The notes under the pieces: model-generated
Databases searched by the model: none
Seen by the model: only the letters and a program-made list of their open reading frames with translations
Told to the model about the DNA's origin: nothing
Part shown: piece after piece, positions 64,000-64,000 of the stretch
Numbering within the stretch: the first letter of the stretch is position 1
Layout of the letters: each line of letters opens with the position of its first letter
Program-made: the position numbers and the translations under genes
Source: an uncultured Saprospiraceae bacterium
GTDB lineage: Bacteria; Bacteroidota; Bacteroidia; Chitinophagales; Saprospiraceae
Reading direction: 5' to 3'
Length of the DNA: 64,000 nucleotides
Assembly: GCA_938045585.1 (NCBI GenBank)
Contig: CALIAU010000020.1
Location: forward strand, 122,767 to 186,766

Positions 64000-64000
64000 C

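Overview
The window is AT-rich bacterial DNA whose gene content points to the phylum Bacteroidota, most likely the class Saprospiria or a close relative. The grounds are: several secreted proteins with a C-terminal type IX secretion (T9SS) sorting domain; many lipoproteins with Bacteroidota-style lipoboxes; one long single-chain PurL; starts that mostly lack a Shine-Dalgarno sequence (several use GTG or TTG); and large HYR-like/dockerin-like secreted proteins typical of that lineage. No rRNA, tRNA, prophage, insertion sequence or CRISPR array is visible. The assignment to class is inference.

Layout. 1-8.5 kb: a TPR protein cut by the window edge, penicillin-binding protein 1A, a thioredoxin-fold lipid- or periplasm-directed protein, a T9SS arylsulfotransferase and two beta-propeller lipoproteins. 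8.7-15 kb: a fused cytochrome c/PA14/sorbosone-dehydrogenase-like/DUF1080 lipoprotein followed by an MFS sugar transporter, then a ParDE toxin-antitoxin pair with a clear palindromic operator. 15-19.4 kb: purL and an unusual array of GGGTGT motifs. 19.4-23.5 kb: a three-gene operon (GH63-type hydrolase, sodium:solute symporter, glycerate kinase) that reads as uptake and breakdown of mannosylglycerate or glucosylglycerate. 24-33 kb: housekeeping (GNAT, GH3-family ligase, RecO) and an ECF sigma/anti-sigma-like pair surrounded by surface lipoproteins. 33.5-41.7 kb: cyanophycin synthetase, divergent cyanophycinase, and an isoaspartyl peptidase coupled to ileS; together these are a full cycle for storing and recovering arginine and aspartate. 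43-45.2 kb: a decaying uronate-utilisation operon, with an intact KdgF-type cupin, an ExuT-type transporter and KDPG aldolase both truncated at one deletion junction, frame-broken coding remnants upstream, and a double UxuR/GntR-like operator still in place. 45.2-53 kb: MATE pump, an ABC transporter whose permease carries a long His/Asp-rich loop, a cysteine-less ArsC-like protein, a large membrane protein and an ankyrin-like protein. 53-64 kb: two related dockerin-like T9SS giants (the second cut by the window edge) flanking DAHP synthase with a cysteine-less TrpF-like protein, and an operon of an alkyltransferase-like protein, a sulfotransferase-fold protein, a class IV aminotransferase and a DUF2147 protein.

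Two dispersed repeat families run through the intergenic regions. One is an element of about 100 bp (four copies) bounded by GGGCGTGCC and CACGCG, whose internal hairpin changes sequence between copies while keeping its pairing. The other is a short CCTGCCTGC...GCAGGCAGG palindrome (five copies, plus a related hairpin nested inside one copy of the larger element). The least explained structure is the GGGTGT array at 19.04-19.21 kb, readable either as a small Lys-Gly-Val repeat peptide on the + strand or as an ACACCC-repeat RNA on the - strand ending in a good intrinsic terminator.
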